Part shown: positions 1 to 6,767 of the stretch, piece after piece
Layout: every line of letters begins with the position of its first letter
Position numbering within the stretch: the stretch's first letter is position 1
Origin: Limousia pullorum
GTDB lineage: Bacteria > Bacillota > Clostridia > Oscillospirales > Acutalibacteraceae
Reading direction: 5' to 3'
Assembly (NCBI GenBank): GCA_018714545.1
Contig: DVNG01000064.1
Coordinates: 1-9,075, forward strand
Length of the DNA stretch: 9,075 bases
The notes under the pieces: generated by a model
Told to the model about the DNA's origin: nothing
Databases searched by the model: none
What the model saw: only the letters and a program-made list of their open reading frames with translations
Position numbers and translations under genes: made by a program

Positions 1-1574
1 GCTTCTACATTTTCAACTGACTTTTCGATTTTGCAGTTGTTGATTACTTTCAGTGAGTTCTCGCTGAGGTAGTCAAGGAAGTTCTTGTCCCCTGTGTCCG
101 GGTCAGGAACTGTGAAAAGGCTGTCGTAAAGTCTTACTTCTGCCTCGGCGCAGTTGTTGGCGTCTACCCAGTGGATTGTGCCACGTACTTTTCTGCCGTC
201 AGGTGTGTTGCCGCCTCTTGTTGCTGGGTCGTACTCGGCGTAAACCTCAACAACCTTGTTATTCTCGTCCTTCTTGCAGCCTGTGCATCTTACAATGTAG
301 GTTGATTTAAGACGAACTTCGTTGCCCGGGTACAATCTCTGATAGCCTTTGATTGGCTCTTCCATAAAGTCCTCGGCTTCGATATAGCATTCACGGGAGA
401 ATGTTATTGTTCTCTCGCCGTCCTCAGGGCGGTTAGGGTTGTTTTCAACCTGGAATTCCTCGGTCATGCCCTCCGGATAGTTTGTGATAACAAGCTTTAC
501 AGGGTTGATAACAGCCATAACACGGCGTGCGCTTTCGTTTAAGTCCTCACGGAGGCAGTGCTCCAAAAAGCTGTATTCAACAATGGAATTAACCTTTGAA
601 ACGCCTATTCTGTCGCAGAAATTGCGGATTGACTTAGGTGTATAACCTCTTCTTCTAAGTCCGCAGAGTGTTGGCATTCTCGGGTCGTCCCAGCCGCTTA
701 CATAGTTCTGCTCAACAAGAGTTCTGAGCTTTCTCTTGCTCATTACTGTGTTGTTGATACCCAGTCTTGCAAACTCAATCTGACGTGGCTTTGACGGAAC
801 AGATGTGTTATTTACAACCCAGTCATAGAGAGGTCTGTGGTCCTCAAATTCAAGGGAACAAAGGCTGTGGGTGATACCCTCCATTGCGTCCTCGATTGGG
901 TGAGCAAAGTCGTACATAGGATATATGCACCACTTGTCCCCTGTTCTGTGGTGCTTCAAACGGTTAATTCTGTAGATAACCGGGTCACGCATGTTGAAGT
1001 TACCGGAAGCCAAGTCAATTTTAGCACGGAGTGTCATTTTTCCGTCCTCAAACTCGCCGTTCTTCATTCTTTCAAAGAGGTCGAGGCTCTCCTCAATAGG
1101 TCTGTCACGGTATGGTGACTTTGCAGGTGTGGAAAGGTCGCCACGGTTCTCTCTCATCTGCTCAGGTGTAAGCTCGCACACATAGGCAAGACCTTTCTTT
1201 ATAAGCTCAACGGCATAGTTGTACATGTCGTCGAAATACTCGGAAGCATAGTAAAATCTGTCTTCCCAGTCAAAACCCAGCCAGTGAATATCTTCCTTTA
1301 TGGCGTCAACATACTCTACATCCTCTTTTGTAGGGTTTGTGTCGTCCATTCTCAGGTTGCAGATACCCTTGTACTTTTCCGCTGTACCAAAGTCAATACA
1401 GATAGCCTTTGCGTGGCCTATGTGGAGATAACCGTTAGGCTCAGGAGGGAAACGTGTGTGAACCTTTTTTCCCTCGCATCTGCCGCCCTCGGCGATTTCC
1501 TCTTCAATAATATCGTGAATAAAGTTGCCTGCCATTACCGGCTCTTCGGCAACTGGTTTTTTATTTTCCGGCAT
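1..1574 (-). CDS. glnS: Glutaminyl-tRNA synthetase (GlnRS), C-terminal end cut off by the window edge
   Basis: Class I aminoacyl-tRNA synthetase that charges tRNA(Gln) with glutamine in the cytosol. The reverse complement from ATG 1572-1574 reads open to base 1, giving 524 complete codons without a stop. The GlnRS signature PPEPNGYLHIGHAKAI lies at about residues 43-58 (HIGH at 51-54). The KMSKS-type loop reads VMSKRKL, with Met at residue 278. The PEPNG form of the first motif separates GlnRS from bacterial GluRS. E. coli GlnRS has about 554 residues, so roughly the last 30-40 residues of the anticodon-binding beta-barrels should lie beyond the window. The start is supported by GGAGGA at 1586-1581, 6 bases upstream. 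The gene follows gltX after 20 bases, with no terminator between them, so the two are probably co-transcribed. GlnRS is patchily distributed in Firmicutes and its presence suggests direct Gln-tRNA(Gln) formation. Identity is certain; the 3' end is unseen. Confidence 0.97.
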   Translation of the reverse strand, partial: MPENKKPVAEEPVMAGNFIHDIIEEEIAEGGRCEGKKVHTRFPPEPNGYLHIGHAKAICIDFGTAEKYKGICNLRMDDTNPTKEDVEYVDAIKEDIHWLGFDWEDRFYYASEYFDDMYNYAVELIKKGLAYVCELTPEQMRENRGDLSTPAKSPYRDRPIEESLDLFERMKNGEFEDGKMTLRAKIDLASGNFNMRDPVIYRINRLKHHRTGDKWCIYPMYDFAHPIEDAMEGITHSLCSLEFEDHRPLYDWVVNNTSVPSKPRQIEFARLGINNTVMSKRKLRTLVEQNYVSGWDDPRMPTLCGLRRRGYTPKSIRNFCDRIGVSKVNSIVEYSFLEHCLREDLNESARRVMAVINPVKLVITNYPEGMTEEFQVENNPNRPEDGERTITFSRECYIEAEDFMEEPIKGYQRLYPGNEVRLKSTYIVRCTGCKKDENNKVVEVYAEYDPATRGGNTPDGRKVRGTIHWVDANNCAEAEVRLYDSLFTVPDPDTGDKNFLDYLSENSLKVINNCKIEKSVENVE

Positions 1575-1594
1575 AATCTTTCCTCCGTCCCTCA

Positions 1595-3043
1595 TTATTC
1601 AAACTTTGCAAGTCCGGCTTCCATTCTCTTCAAGGACTCTTCTCTGCCCAAAATGTCGAGAATTTCCACTGCGCCGCCCGGTGTTACTGTCTTTCCGGCA
1701 ACTGAAATTCTTGCCGGCCACATAACTGTTCCGTTCTTAACTCCAAGCTCTGTTGCAAGTGAGATAAGAGCGTCGTGGATAGCTTCCTGAGTCCAGCTTT
1801 CAAGGGAAGAAAGCTTATCGTATACTGCCTTGAGCATAACAGGAGCGTTTTCCATATTTGTTTTGCTCTTCTTATTTACAAACATAGAAACGTCGTACTC
1901 CGGAATCTCCTTGAAGAAATCAACCATTTCCGGAATCTGTGTAAACTTTGTAACACGCTGGTGCAAAATTGCGCTGAGCTTCTCCCATGGCATTTCCTTA
2001 TCACCGAAAAACTCCTTGTAATAAGGCATACAATGCTCTGTGAACTCCTCAAGGGACATTCTTCTGATGTACTCGCCGTTGAACCATGTAAGCTTGTCAT
2101 AGTCGAATACTGACGGTGACTTGCTTATTCTGTCCGCAGAGAAAACCTGCTCAAGCTCTTTAAGGGAGAAAATCTCCTGATTATCAGCAGGACACCAACC
2201 CAAAAGTGCTATATAGTTTATGATAGCCTCAGGGAGATAACCCTCTTTCAGCAAGTCCTCAAAGCCTGTTGCGCCGTGTCTTTTTGAAAGCTTGGAAACT
2301 GAGCCGTCCTCGTTTTTACCCATAATAAGGGGAAGATGCACATAGGTCGGAACCTCCCAGCCGAATGCTTCATAGAGGAGATTATATTTAGGAGCGGAGC
2401 TTAAATACTCGCAGCCTCTTACAACGTGTGTGATACCCATTGTATGGTCGTCGATAACATTGGCGAAATTATATGTTGGATATCCGTCTGTCTTAATAAG
2501 AATCTGGTCCTGAAGCTCGCTGTTGTCAACTGTGATTTCACCGAAAACTGCGTCAACAAAGGTTGTGCTGCCCTCTGTAGGCATTTTCTGTCTTATAACA
2601 TAAGGAACGCCCTCGGCAAGAAGTCTGTCGATTTCCTCCTGAGGCAAATCACGGCAGTGTCTATCGTAGCCGCCGCCCACGTTCTCGTTCTGAATTTTCT
2701 CAAGTCTTTCCTTAGAGCAGAAGCATCTATAAGCCTTGCCCTCCTCGATAAGCTTCATAGCGTAAGGAAGATACATATCCTTTCTTTCGCTCTGAACATA
2801 AGGGCCGTAATCGCCGCCGATATCCGGACCCTCATCGTGCTTTAAGCCTGCAATCTTCAATGTATTATATATAACGTCAACTGCGCCCTCTACAAGTCTT
2901 TCTCTATCTGTATCCTCAATTCTCAATACAAAAGAACCACCCTGAGATTTAGCGATAAGATACTCATACAATGCAGTTCTAAGATTTCCAACATGCATAA
3001 ATCCTGTTGGGCTTGGGGCATATCTCGTCCTAACCTTCATCAT
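1595..3043 (-). CDS. gltX: Glutamyl-tRNA synthetase (GluRS), 482 aa, complete
   Basis: Class I aminoacyl-tRNA synthetase that charges tRNA(Glu) with glutamate. It begins MMKVRTRYAPSPTG. The HIGH-equivalent is HVGN at residues 17-20, and the KMSKS-equivalent is KLSKR at 251-255. The zinc-site pattern CxC at 108/110 followed by Y126-x3-C130 matches zinc-containing bacterial GluRS. The length of 482 is normal for the family (about 470-490). The catalytic Rossmann domain and the alpha-helical anticodon-binding C-terminal half are both intact. Two adjacent ATG codons (3043 and 3040) could start it; GAAAGGTG at 3056-3049 suits either. It ends with tandem stops TAA-TGA (1597-1592), and glnS starts 20 bases on. 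Because a dedicated GlnRS is present, this GluRS is expected to discriminate against tRNA(Gln). That is an inference and is not readable from the motifs. The 419-base upstream gap carries the hairpin array; no T-box leader is visible. Confidence 0.98.
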   Translation of the reverse strand: MMKVRTRYAPSPTGFMHVGNLRTALYEYLIAKSQGGSFVLRIEDTDRERLVEGAVDVIYNTLKIAGLKHDEGPDIGGDYGPYVQSERKDMYLPYAMKLIEEGKAYRCFCSKERLEKIQNENVGGGYDRHCRDLPQEEIDRLLAEGVPYVIRQKMPTEGSTTFVDAVFGEITVDNSELQDQILIKTDGYPTYNFANVIDDHTMGITHVVRGCEYLSSAPKYNLLYEAFGWEVPTYVHLPLIMGKNEDGSVSKLSKRHGATGFEDLLKEGYLPEAIINYIALLGWCPADNQEIFSLKELEQVFSADRISKSPSVFDYDKLTWFNGEYIRRMSLEEFTEHCMPYYKEFFGDKEMPWEKLSAILHQRVTKFTQIPEMVDFFKEIPEYDVSMFVNKKSKTNMENAPVMLKAVYDKLSSLESWTQEAIHDALISLATELGVKNGTVMWPARISVAGKTVTPGGAVEILDILGREESLKRMEAGLAKFE

Positions 3044-3069
3044 TGTCGCACCTTTCTTTACTTTTATAT

Positions 3070-3116
3070 CCGACCTGCATAGGTTATTTTTGGAAATAAA
3101 CTTCGTTTCAGGTCGG
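3070..3116. repeat. Hairpin unit 1
   Basis: The left arm CCGACCTG (3070-3077) pairs perfectly with the right arm CAGGTCGG (3109-3116) across a 31-base loop. The loop contains a smaller AT stem, TTATTT (3084-3089) with AAATAA (3094-3099). Loop positions TTCGTTTCA match unit 3 closely. This is the unit nearest to gltX, and its minus-strand flank ATATAAAA lies just upstream of the gltX ribosome binding site. Confidence 0.9.
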
Positions 3117-3164
3117 GCGAGACCTTTTTCTTATTCTTTGGAATAGCTCGCTCTCATTCAACTT
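3117..3164. repeat. 48-base module, copy 1
   Basis: This directly follows hairpin unit 1 and aligns without gaps to 3353-3400, identical at 40 of 48 positions. The core is TATTCTTTGGAATAGCTCGC, in which TATTC and GAATA form a 5-bp mini-hairpin around TTTG. Most of the differences are transitions. No reading frame is conserved with the partner copy. Confidence 0.85.
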
Positions 3165-3175
3165 ATTTTTTATAT

Positions 3176-3222
3176 CCGACATACAAAGGTTTTATTTTTC
3201 AATTAACATCATCACATGTCGG
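3176..3222. repeat. Hairpin unit 2
   Basis: The left arm CCGACAT (3176-3182) pairs with ATGTCGG (3216-3222), giving 7 bp. Compared with unit 1, stem position 6 changes from C-G to A-T on both arms, which keeps the pair. Position 8 becomes an A/C mismatch. The loop is 33 bases counted from the 7-bp stem. This unit lacks the AACCT that follows the other three. Confidence 0.87.
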
Positions 3223-3237
3223 GCGTATTTTTTATAT

Positions 3238-3284
3238 CCGCCTTGCAAAACTTCACATTAAAAATAAGCGTCGTTTCAAGGCGG
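3238..3284. repeat. Hairpin unit 3
   Basis: The left arm CCGCCTTG (3238-3245) pairs perfectly with CAAGGCGG (3277-3284) across a 31-base loop. Relative to unit 1, stem position 4 goes from A-T to C-G and position 6 from C-G to T-A. Both changes are compensated on the opposite arm. It is followed by ACGAAACCT, then T-rich DNA leading into unit 4. Confidence 0.9.
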
Positions 3285-3306
3285 ACGAAACCTTTATTTT
3301 TTATAT

Positions 3307-3352
3307 CCGACCTGCAAATGTTCATCTAATCTTTATGTTCTACACAGGTCGG
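3307..3352. repeat. Hairpin unit 4
   Basis: The left arm CCGACCTG (3307-3314) and right arm CAGGTCGG (3345-3352) are identical to those of unit 1. The 30-base loop is largely different from that of unit 1. The stem is therefore conserved while the loop has drifted. It is followed immediately by the second copy of the 48-base module. Confidence 0.9.
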
Positions 3353-3400
3353 GCTAAACCTTTTCTCTATTCTTTGGAATGGCTCGCTCTTATTTAACTT
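3353..3400. repeat. 48-base module, copy 2
   Basis: This is the gapless partner of 3117-3164 (40/48 identical) and follows hairpin unit 4 in the same relative position. It shares ACCTTTT, TATTCTTTGGAAT, GCTCGCTCT and AACTT. The pairing of this module with hairpin 4, as with hairpin 1, suggests the basic mobile or duplicated unit is hairpin plus module, with units 2 and 3 lacking the module. Confidence 0.85.
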
Positions 3401-3424
3401 TTATTTTCTTTATTCTGGATACTG

Positions 3425-3457
3425 TGGGCGCACAGATATGTGCGCCCATAATTTTTT
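3425..3457 (+). terminator. Perfect 10-bp hairpin with T-tract on the plus strand
   Basis: TGGGCGCACA (3425-3434) pairs perfectly with TGTGCGCCCA (3439-3448) around the loop GATA. TAA and six T residues (3452-3457) follow on the plus strand, which is the form of a Rho-independent terminator for plus-strand transcription. On the minus strand, the secA direction, the hairpin lies 14 bases beyond the secA stop. There it is preceded by an A-tract and followed by ACAGTATCC with no U-tract. It may still shape the secA mRNA 3' end, but it is not a canonical terminator for secA. No plus-strand gene precedes it in this window. Confidence 0.65.
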
Positions 3458-3462
3458 AATTA

Positions 3463-6348
3463 TTAAAGGTCTTTTCCGCAGCATTTCTTGTACTTCTTGC
3501 CGCTTCCGCATGGGCATGGGTCGTTTCTGCCAACCTTCTTGCCCTTAACAACTGTCTTTCTTGAAGTGTCTGTGCCGTCGCCGGAGGTTGCAGTGGGCTT
3601 TGCCACCTGCTCTCTCTTTAAAGATGCCTGAACCGCCGCCGGAACTGTAACAGGCTTAGGCTGTTGCTGTTCCTGATTGATAACCACCTGATGAGCCGCT
3701 GCGGCTTTCTTTGCTGCCTCTTCTCTCAGTCTTGCAAGCTCTGCCTGCTTCTCCATAATCTTTACATAACGCTTTGGAGCTACCAGCATTGCTCTTGAGG
3801 TATCCTCTCTTATCATGGCAATCATTTCATCGAACATGTCGAAGCCCTCAAGACGGTATTCAACAACCGGGTCACGCTGGCCGTAAGCTCTAAGTCTGAT
3901 ACCCTGCTTTAGCTGTTCCATGTTGTCGATGTGATCCATCCAGTGAACGTCAACGCTCTTCAAGAGGTAAACTCTCTCCATCTCTCTGATAACCTCAGCA
4001 GGAAGCATTGCTTCATTCTCCTTATAGATAGCCATTGCGTCCTCGGTTATCATTTCTGTGAGCTTTTCAGGCTTCAAGTCCTCAAGCTGTTCCTCTGTAA
4101 AGGTGTACTTTTCCTCGTCTGTGATTACCCAGCCTCTGAAGAAGTCCTTAAGACCTGCAAGGTTCCAGTCCTCCCAGTGGCTGTCCTTGTGAACATATCT
4201 GGAGACAGCGTCGGAAATAGTTTCCTCTATCATCTTTATAATTGTATCGTGGAGATCCTCTCCGTCGAGAACCTGATTTCTCTGTCCGTAGATTATCTCA
4301 CGCTGTTTGTTCATAACGTCGTCGTACTGCAATACGTTCTTTCTTATTGCAAAGTTACGGCTTTCAACCTTTTCCTGTGAGCTTTCGATAATTCCTGAAA
4401 GCATCTTGTTTTCGATAGGTGTATTCTCGTCAACATTGAGGCGCTGCATCATGGCTTTCATTCTGTCGCCGCCGAACAAGCGCATAAGGTCGTCCTCGGT
4501 GCTGAGATAGAAACGGCTGGTACCGGGGTCGCCCTGACGTCCTGAACGTCCACGGAGCTGGTTATCGATACGTCTTGACTCGTGACGTTCTGTACCCATG
4601 ATATAAAGTCCGCCGGCTGCTCTTACCTTTTCAGCCTCTTCCTTTATCTCGTCCTTAAAGCTGTCGTAATATTCCTTGTAAATTCTTCTTGCCTCAAGGA
4701 TTTCCTCGTTATCTGTATCAGCAAAACCTGTTGCCTCGGCAATAAGCTCTTCCGGAATGTTCTGCTTTCTCATTTTGGCTTTAGCCATGTACTCAGCATT
4801 ACCGCCCAGCATAATATCGGTACCACGTCCTGCCATGTTGGTGGCGATTGTAACTGCACCAAACTTACCTGCCTGAGCAACAATCTCAGCTTCACGGTCG
4901 TGCTGTTTTGCGTTGAGCACGTTATGTTCAATTCCTCTGCGCTTGAGCATCTTGCTGAGGATTTCTGATTTCTCAATGGAAATTGTACCAACCAGGACAG
5001 GCTGTCCCTTTTCGTGGCACTTGATTATATCTTCAATAACATTGTTGAACTTTCCTGTTTCGGTACGGAAAACAAGGTCAGGCAAATCCTTTCTTGCCAA
5101 AGGCTTGTTTGTAGGTATCTCCACAACGTCCAGCATGTAGATTTCACGGAACTCGGCTTCCTCTGTTGCCGCTGTACCGGTCATACCGGAAAGCTTTTTG
5201 TAAAGACGGAAGAAGTTCTGGAATGTGATTGTGGCAAGGGTTTTGCTTTCGCTTTCGATTTTAACGCCCTCTTTTGCCTCAATAGCCTGATGAAGTCCCT
5301 CGTTGTATCTTCTTCCGTACATAAGACGTCCGGTGAACTCGTCAACGATTATAACCTCGCCGTCCTTAACAACATAGTCGATATCCCTTTTCATAATTCC
5401 ACGGGCCTTTATAGCCTGGTTTATGTGGTGCTGAATTGTAAGGTTTTCAGGGTCTGTAAGGTTTTCAAGCTGGAAATATTCCTCCGCTTTCTTAACACCA
5501 AGCTGGGTAAGTGTTGCGGTCTTTGCCTTTTCGTCAACTATAAAGTCGATTTTGTTTTCCTTATAATAATCCTCCATGTCCTCTTTAGCGTCTATCTCTG
5601 TAAACTTGTGACATGTAAGGGTCTGAGCGAATTTATCTGCTCTTTCGTAAAGGTCGCTGGACTTGTCGCCTTTACCGGAAATAATGAGAGGTGTTCTGGC
5701 TTCATCGATGAGGATTGAGTCAACCTCGTCCACGATAGCGAACACATGCTCTCTCTGAACCTTTTTCTCCTTGTAAACAACCATGTTGTCACGGAGGTAG
5801 TCAAAGCCCAATTCGTTGTTTGTACCATAGGTGATGTCCGCATCATAGGCGGCTTTTCTCTTATCGTTGTCCAGGTCGTGAACTATAAGTCCAACGGTAA
5901 GTCCCAAAAATCTGTAAAGCTTGCCCATCCATTCGGAGTCACGGCGTGCAAGGTAATCGTTGACGGTTACTATATGTACGCCTCTTCCGGTAAGACCGTT
6001 AAGGTATGCAGGAAGTGTAGCCACAAGTGTTTTACCTTCACCGGTTTTCATTTCTGCAATTCTTCCCTGGTGAAGAACAATACCGCCGATAATCTGTACA
6101 GGGAAGTGCTTCATTCCAAGCACACGCCAGGAAGCCTCACGGCAAACGGCAAAAGCCTCAGGCAGAATATCGTCCAAAGACTCGCCCTTTTCAAATCTTT
6201 CTCTAAACAAAGGTGTCTGGGCCTTTAATTCTTTATCGGTCATCGCCGCATACTTATCCTCCAAGGCAAGAACCTTGTCGCAGATGGGCTGAATTCTTTT
6301 AAGCTCCTTTTTACTGTAATTGCCGAACAATGTTTTAAGAAGACTCAT
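3463..6348 (-). CDS. secA: Preprotein translocase ATPase SecA, 961 aa
   Basis: ATP-driven motor that pushes unfolded preproteins through the SecYEG channel in the cytoplasmic membrane. Visible motifs are Walker A (GEGKT, residues 103-107), Walker B (DEVD, 207-210), the NMAGRGTDI motif (504-512) and the arginine-finger helicase motif QLRGRSGRQGDPG (597-609). These define the DEAD-like NBD1 and NBD2, with the preprotein-crosslinking insert between about 225 and 370. The helical scaffold/wing region follows. The C-terminus is a SEC-C zinc motif with Cys 945, 947, 956 and 957, which in other bacteria binds SecB or ribosomes. At 961 residues it is longer than B. subtilis SecA (about 841). By eye the excess lies in a charged segment at about 516-578, a short acidic insert near 250-268, and an Ala/Gln/Pro-rich linker at about 870-938. 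ATG 6348 is preceded by AAAGGA (6364-6359), 10 bases upstream. The gene is complete and divergent from ktrB. Confidence 0.98.
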   Translation of the reverse strand: MSLLKTLFGNYSKKELKRIQPICDKVLALEDKYAAMTDKELKAQTPLFRERFEKGESLDDILPEAFAVCREASWRVLGMKHFPVQIIGGIVLHQGRIAEMKTGEGKTLVATLPAYLNGLTGRGVHIVTVNDYLARRDSEWMGKLYRFLGLTVGLIVHDLDNDKRKAAYDADITYGTNNELGFDYLRDNMVVYKEKKVQREHVFAIVDEVDSILIDEARTPLIISGKGDKSSDLYERADKFAQTLTCHKFTEIDAKEDMEDYYKENKIDFIVDEKAKTATLTQLGVKKAEEYFQLENLTDPENLTIQHHINQAIKARGIMKRDIDYVVKDGEVIIVDEFTGRLMYGRRYNEGLHQAIEAKEGVKIESESKTLATITFQNFFRLYKKLSGMTGTAATEEAEFREIYMLDVVEIPTNKPLARKDLPDLVFRTETGKFNNVIEDIIKCHEKGQPVLVGTISIEKSEILSKMLKRRGIEHNVLNAKQHDREAEIVAQAGKFGAVTIATNMAGRGTDIMLGGNAEYMAKAKMRKQNIPEELIAEATGFADTDNEEILEARRIYKEYYDSFKDEIKEEAEKVRAAGGLYIMGTERHESRRIDNQLRGRSGRQGDPGTSRFYLSTEDDLMRLFGGDRMKAMMQRLNVDENTPIENKMLSGIIESSQEKVESRNFAIRKNVLQYDDVMNKQREIIYGQRNQVLDGEDLHDTIIKMIEETISDAVSRYVHKDSHWEDWNLAGLKDFFRGWVITDEEKYTFTEEQLEDLKPEKLTEMITEDAMAIYKENEAMLPAEVIREMERVYLLKSVDVHWMDHIDNMEQLKQGIRLRAYGQRDPVVEYRLEGFDMFDEMIAMIREDTSRAMLVAPKRYVKIMEKQAELARLREEAAKKAAAAHQVVINQEQQQPKPVTVPAAVQASLKREQVAKPTATSGDGTDTSRKTVVKGKKVGRNDPCPCGSGKKYKKCCGKDL

Positions 6349-6398
6349 AAACTGTTCATCCTTTCATCTATCCCGAGGGATTTCTTTCTATTAAGACC

Positions 6399-6441
6399 TG
6401 CTGTTTTCATTTTTAATAGGAAAAACAACAGCATTTTTTCC
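6399..6441 (-). promoter_or_regulatory. Alternative hairpins in the presumed secA leader
   Basis: Two overlapping inverted repeats cannot pair at the same time as simple stems. One is TGCTGTT (6399-6405 on the plus strand) with AACAGCA (6427-6433). The other is GGAAAAA (6419-6425) with TTTTTCC (6435-6441). In the minus-strand RNA the loop of the second stem contains the partner of the first stem, so a switch or an H-type pseudoknot is possible. On the plus strand the first stem is followed by six Ts (6434-6439) and so also resembles a weak terminator. The stems are AT-rich and the function is unproven. Confidence 0.35.
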
Positions 6442-6509
6442 GTTACATGAATCTGTGACTGTCATTTTAAACGTGCAAAAACCTCTGTCTGAAAATAGGT
6501 ATACTACAC

Positions 6510-6537
6510 ATTATAAATAATCTTTAATATTATATCA
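6510..6537 (-). promoter_or_regulatory. Candidate secA promoter (-10 boxes)
   Basis: On the minus strand TGATATAAT occupies 6537-6529, an extended -10 with a perfect TATAAT. A second perfect TATAAT lies at 6515-6510. The -35 upstream of the first is poor (TTTATT at 6557-6552, 17-base spacing). Transcription would begin near 6522 or 6503 and give a secA leader of roughly 155-175 bases containing the hairpins at 6399-6441. The region is AT-rich, so chance matches are possible. Confidence 0.45.
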
Positions 6538-6732
6538 TGTAACTATGAAAAAATAAACCCTTTTTTGAAAGTGCCGGCAGATTTATAAATTGATTTTCAC
6601 ACAATAAGAAAAATAAAACTCTCAAATATTACCTTAATTTACTTTTTTATGTTCAAAAAACACAAATTCTGCTATAAATAACCGCCTTATTTTTACTTTG
6701 TGATAAGAACTGAAAAAATAATTGAAAAGAAA

Positions 6733-6760
6733 TTGTATTTTATTTTTTATGTGCTATAAT
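6733..6760 (+). promoter_or_regulatory. ktrB promoter with extended -10
   Basis: TTGTAT (6733-6738) and TATAAT (6755-6760) are separated by 16 bases. The -10 is preceded by TG-C, giving the extended form TGCTATAAT, which compensates for the weak -35. The expected transcription start is about 6767. That places the start just before the leader hairpin and about 70 bases ahead of the preferred ktrB start codon. Confidence 0.65.
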
Positions 6761-6767
6761 ATATCCT

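Larger units (their letters stand above)
3061..3402. repeat. Composite array of four hairpin repeats and two 48-base modules
   Basis: This block fills most of the 419-base gap between secA and gltX. It contains four related units, each opening with TATATCCG and closing on the complementary arm followed by GGGC or GGAC. Left arms begin at 3070, 3176, 3238 and 3307. Units 1 and 4 are each followed by a copy of a second module of 48 bases. T-rich connectors (TTTTTTATAT type) join units 1 to 2, 2 to 3 and 3 to 4. The modular layout resembles BOX-type interspersed repeats, but no known family could be assigned from memory. It is not CRISPR: the intervals are imperfect, the repeats are hairpin arms, and no cas genes are present. 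If secA and gltX share a transcript, the array would be transcribed (minus strand) into the gltX leader. The role is unknown; the repeat structure itself is directly visible. Confidence 0.9.

Noticed and set aside
3083..3397. A stop-free plus-strand stretch of about 104 codons through the hairpin array
   Set aside because: It has no usable start codon or ribosome binding site near its beginning. The two 48-base modules are not read in a conserved frame of similar peptides, and the base changes follow stem pairing rather than codons. It is likely a chance frame in repeat DNA.
3061..3402. Possible CRISPR array
   Set aside because: The repeated parts are two hairpin arms around variable loops, spacing is irregular (106, 62 and 69 bases), and no cas genes or direct repeats of 25-37 bases are present.
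3044..3462. T-box riboswitch ahead of gltX
   Set aside because: No T-box consensus (AGGGTGG...ACCGCG) or antiterminator was found on the minus strand of the gap.
5014..5718. Long plus-strand open frame opposite secA (and others at 1284-1790, 3931-4380, 5746-6228)
   Set aside because: They lie antisense to confidently identified genes, have no family motifs and no supporting ribosome binding sites. They are by-products of codon bias in secA, gltX and glnS.
6572..6579. GC palindrome TGCCGGCA in the AT-rich gap
   Set aside because: It is a single 8-base palindrome with no partner copy or promoter overlap, so it is not strong enough to call an operator.
6541..6767. ydaO/kimA-type c-di-AMP riboswitch upstream of ktrB
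   Set aside because: The predicted leader is only about 70 bases and the AT-rich DNA upstream shows none of the expected conserved helices.
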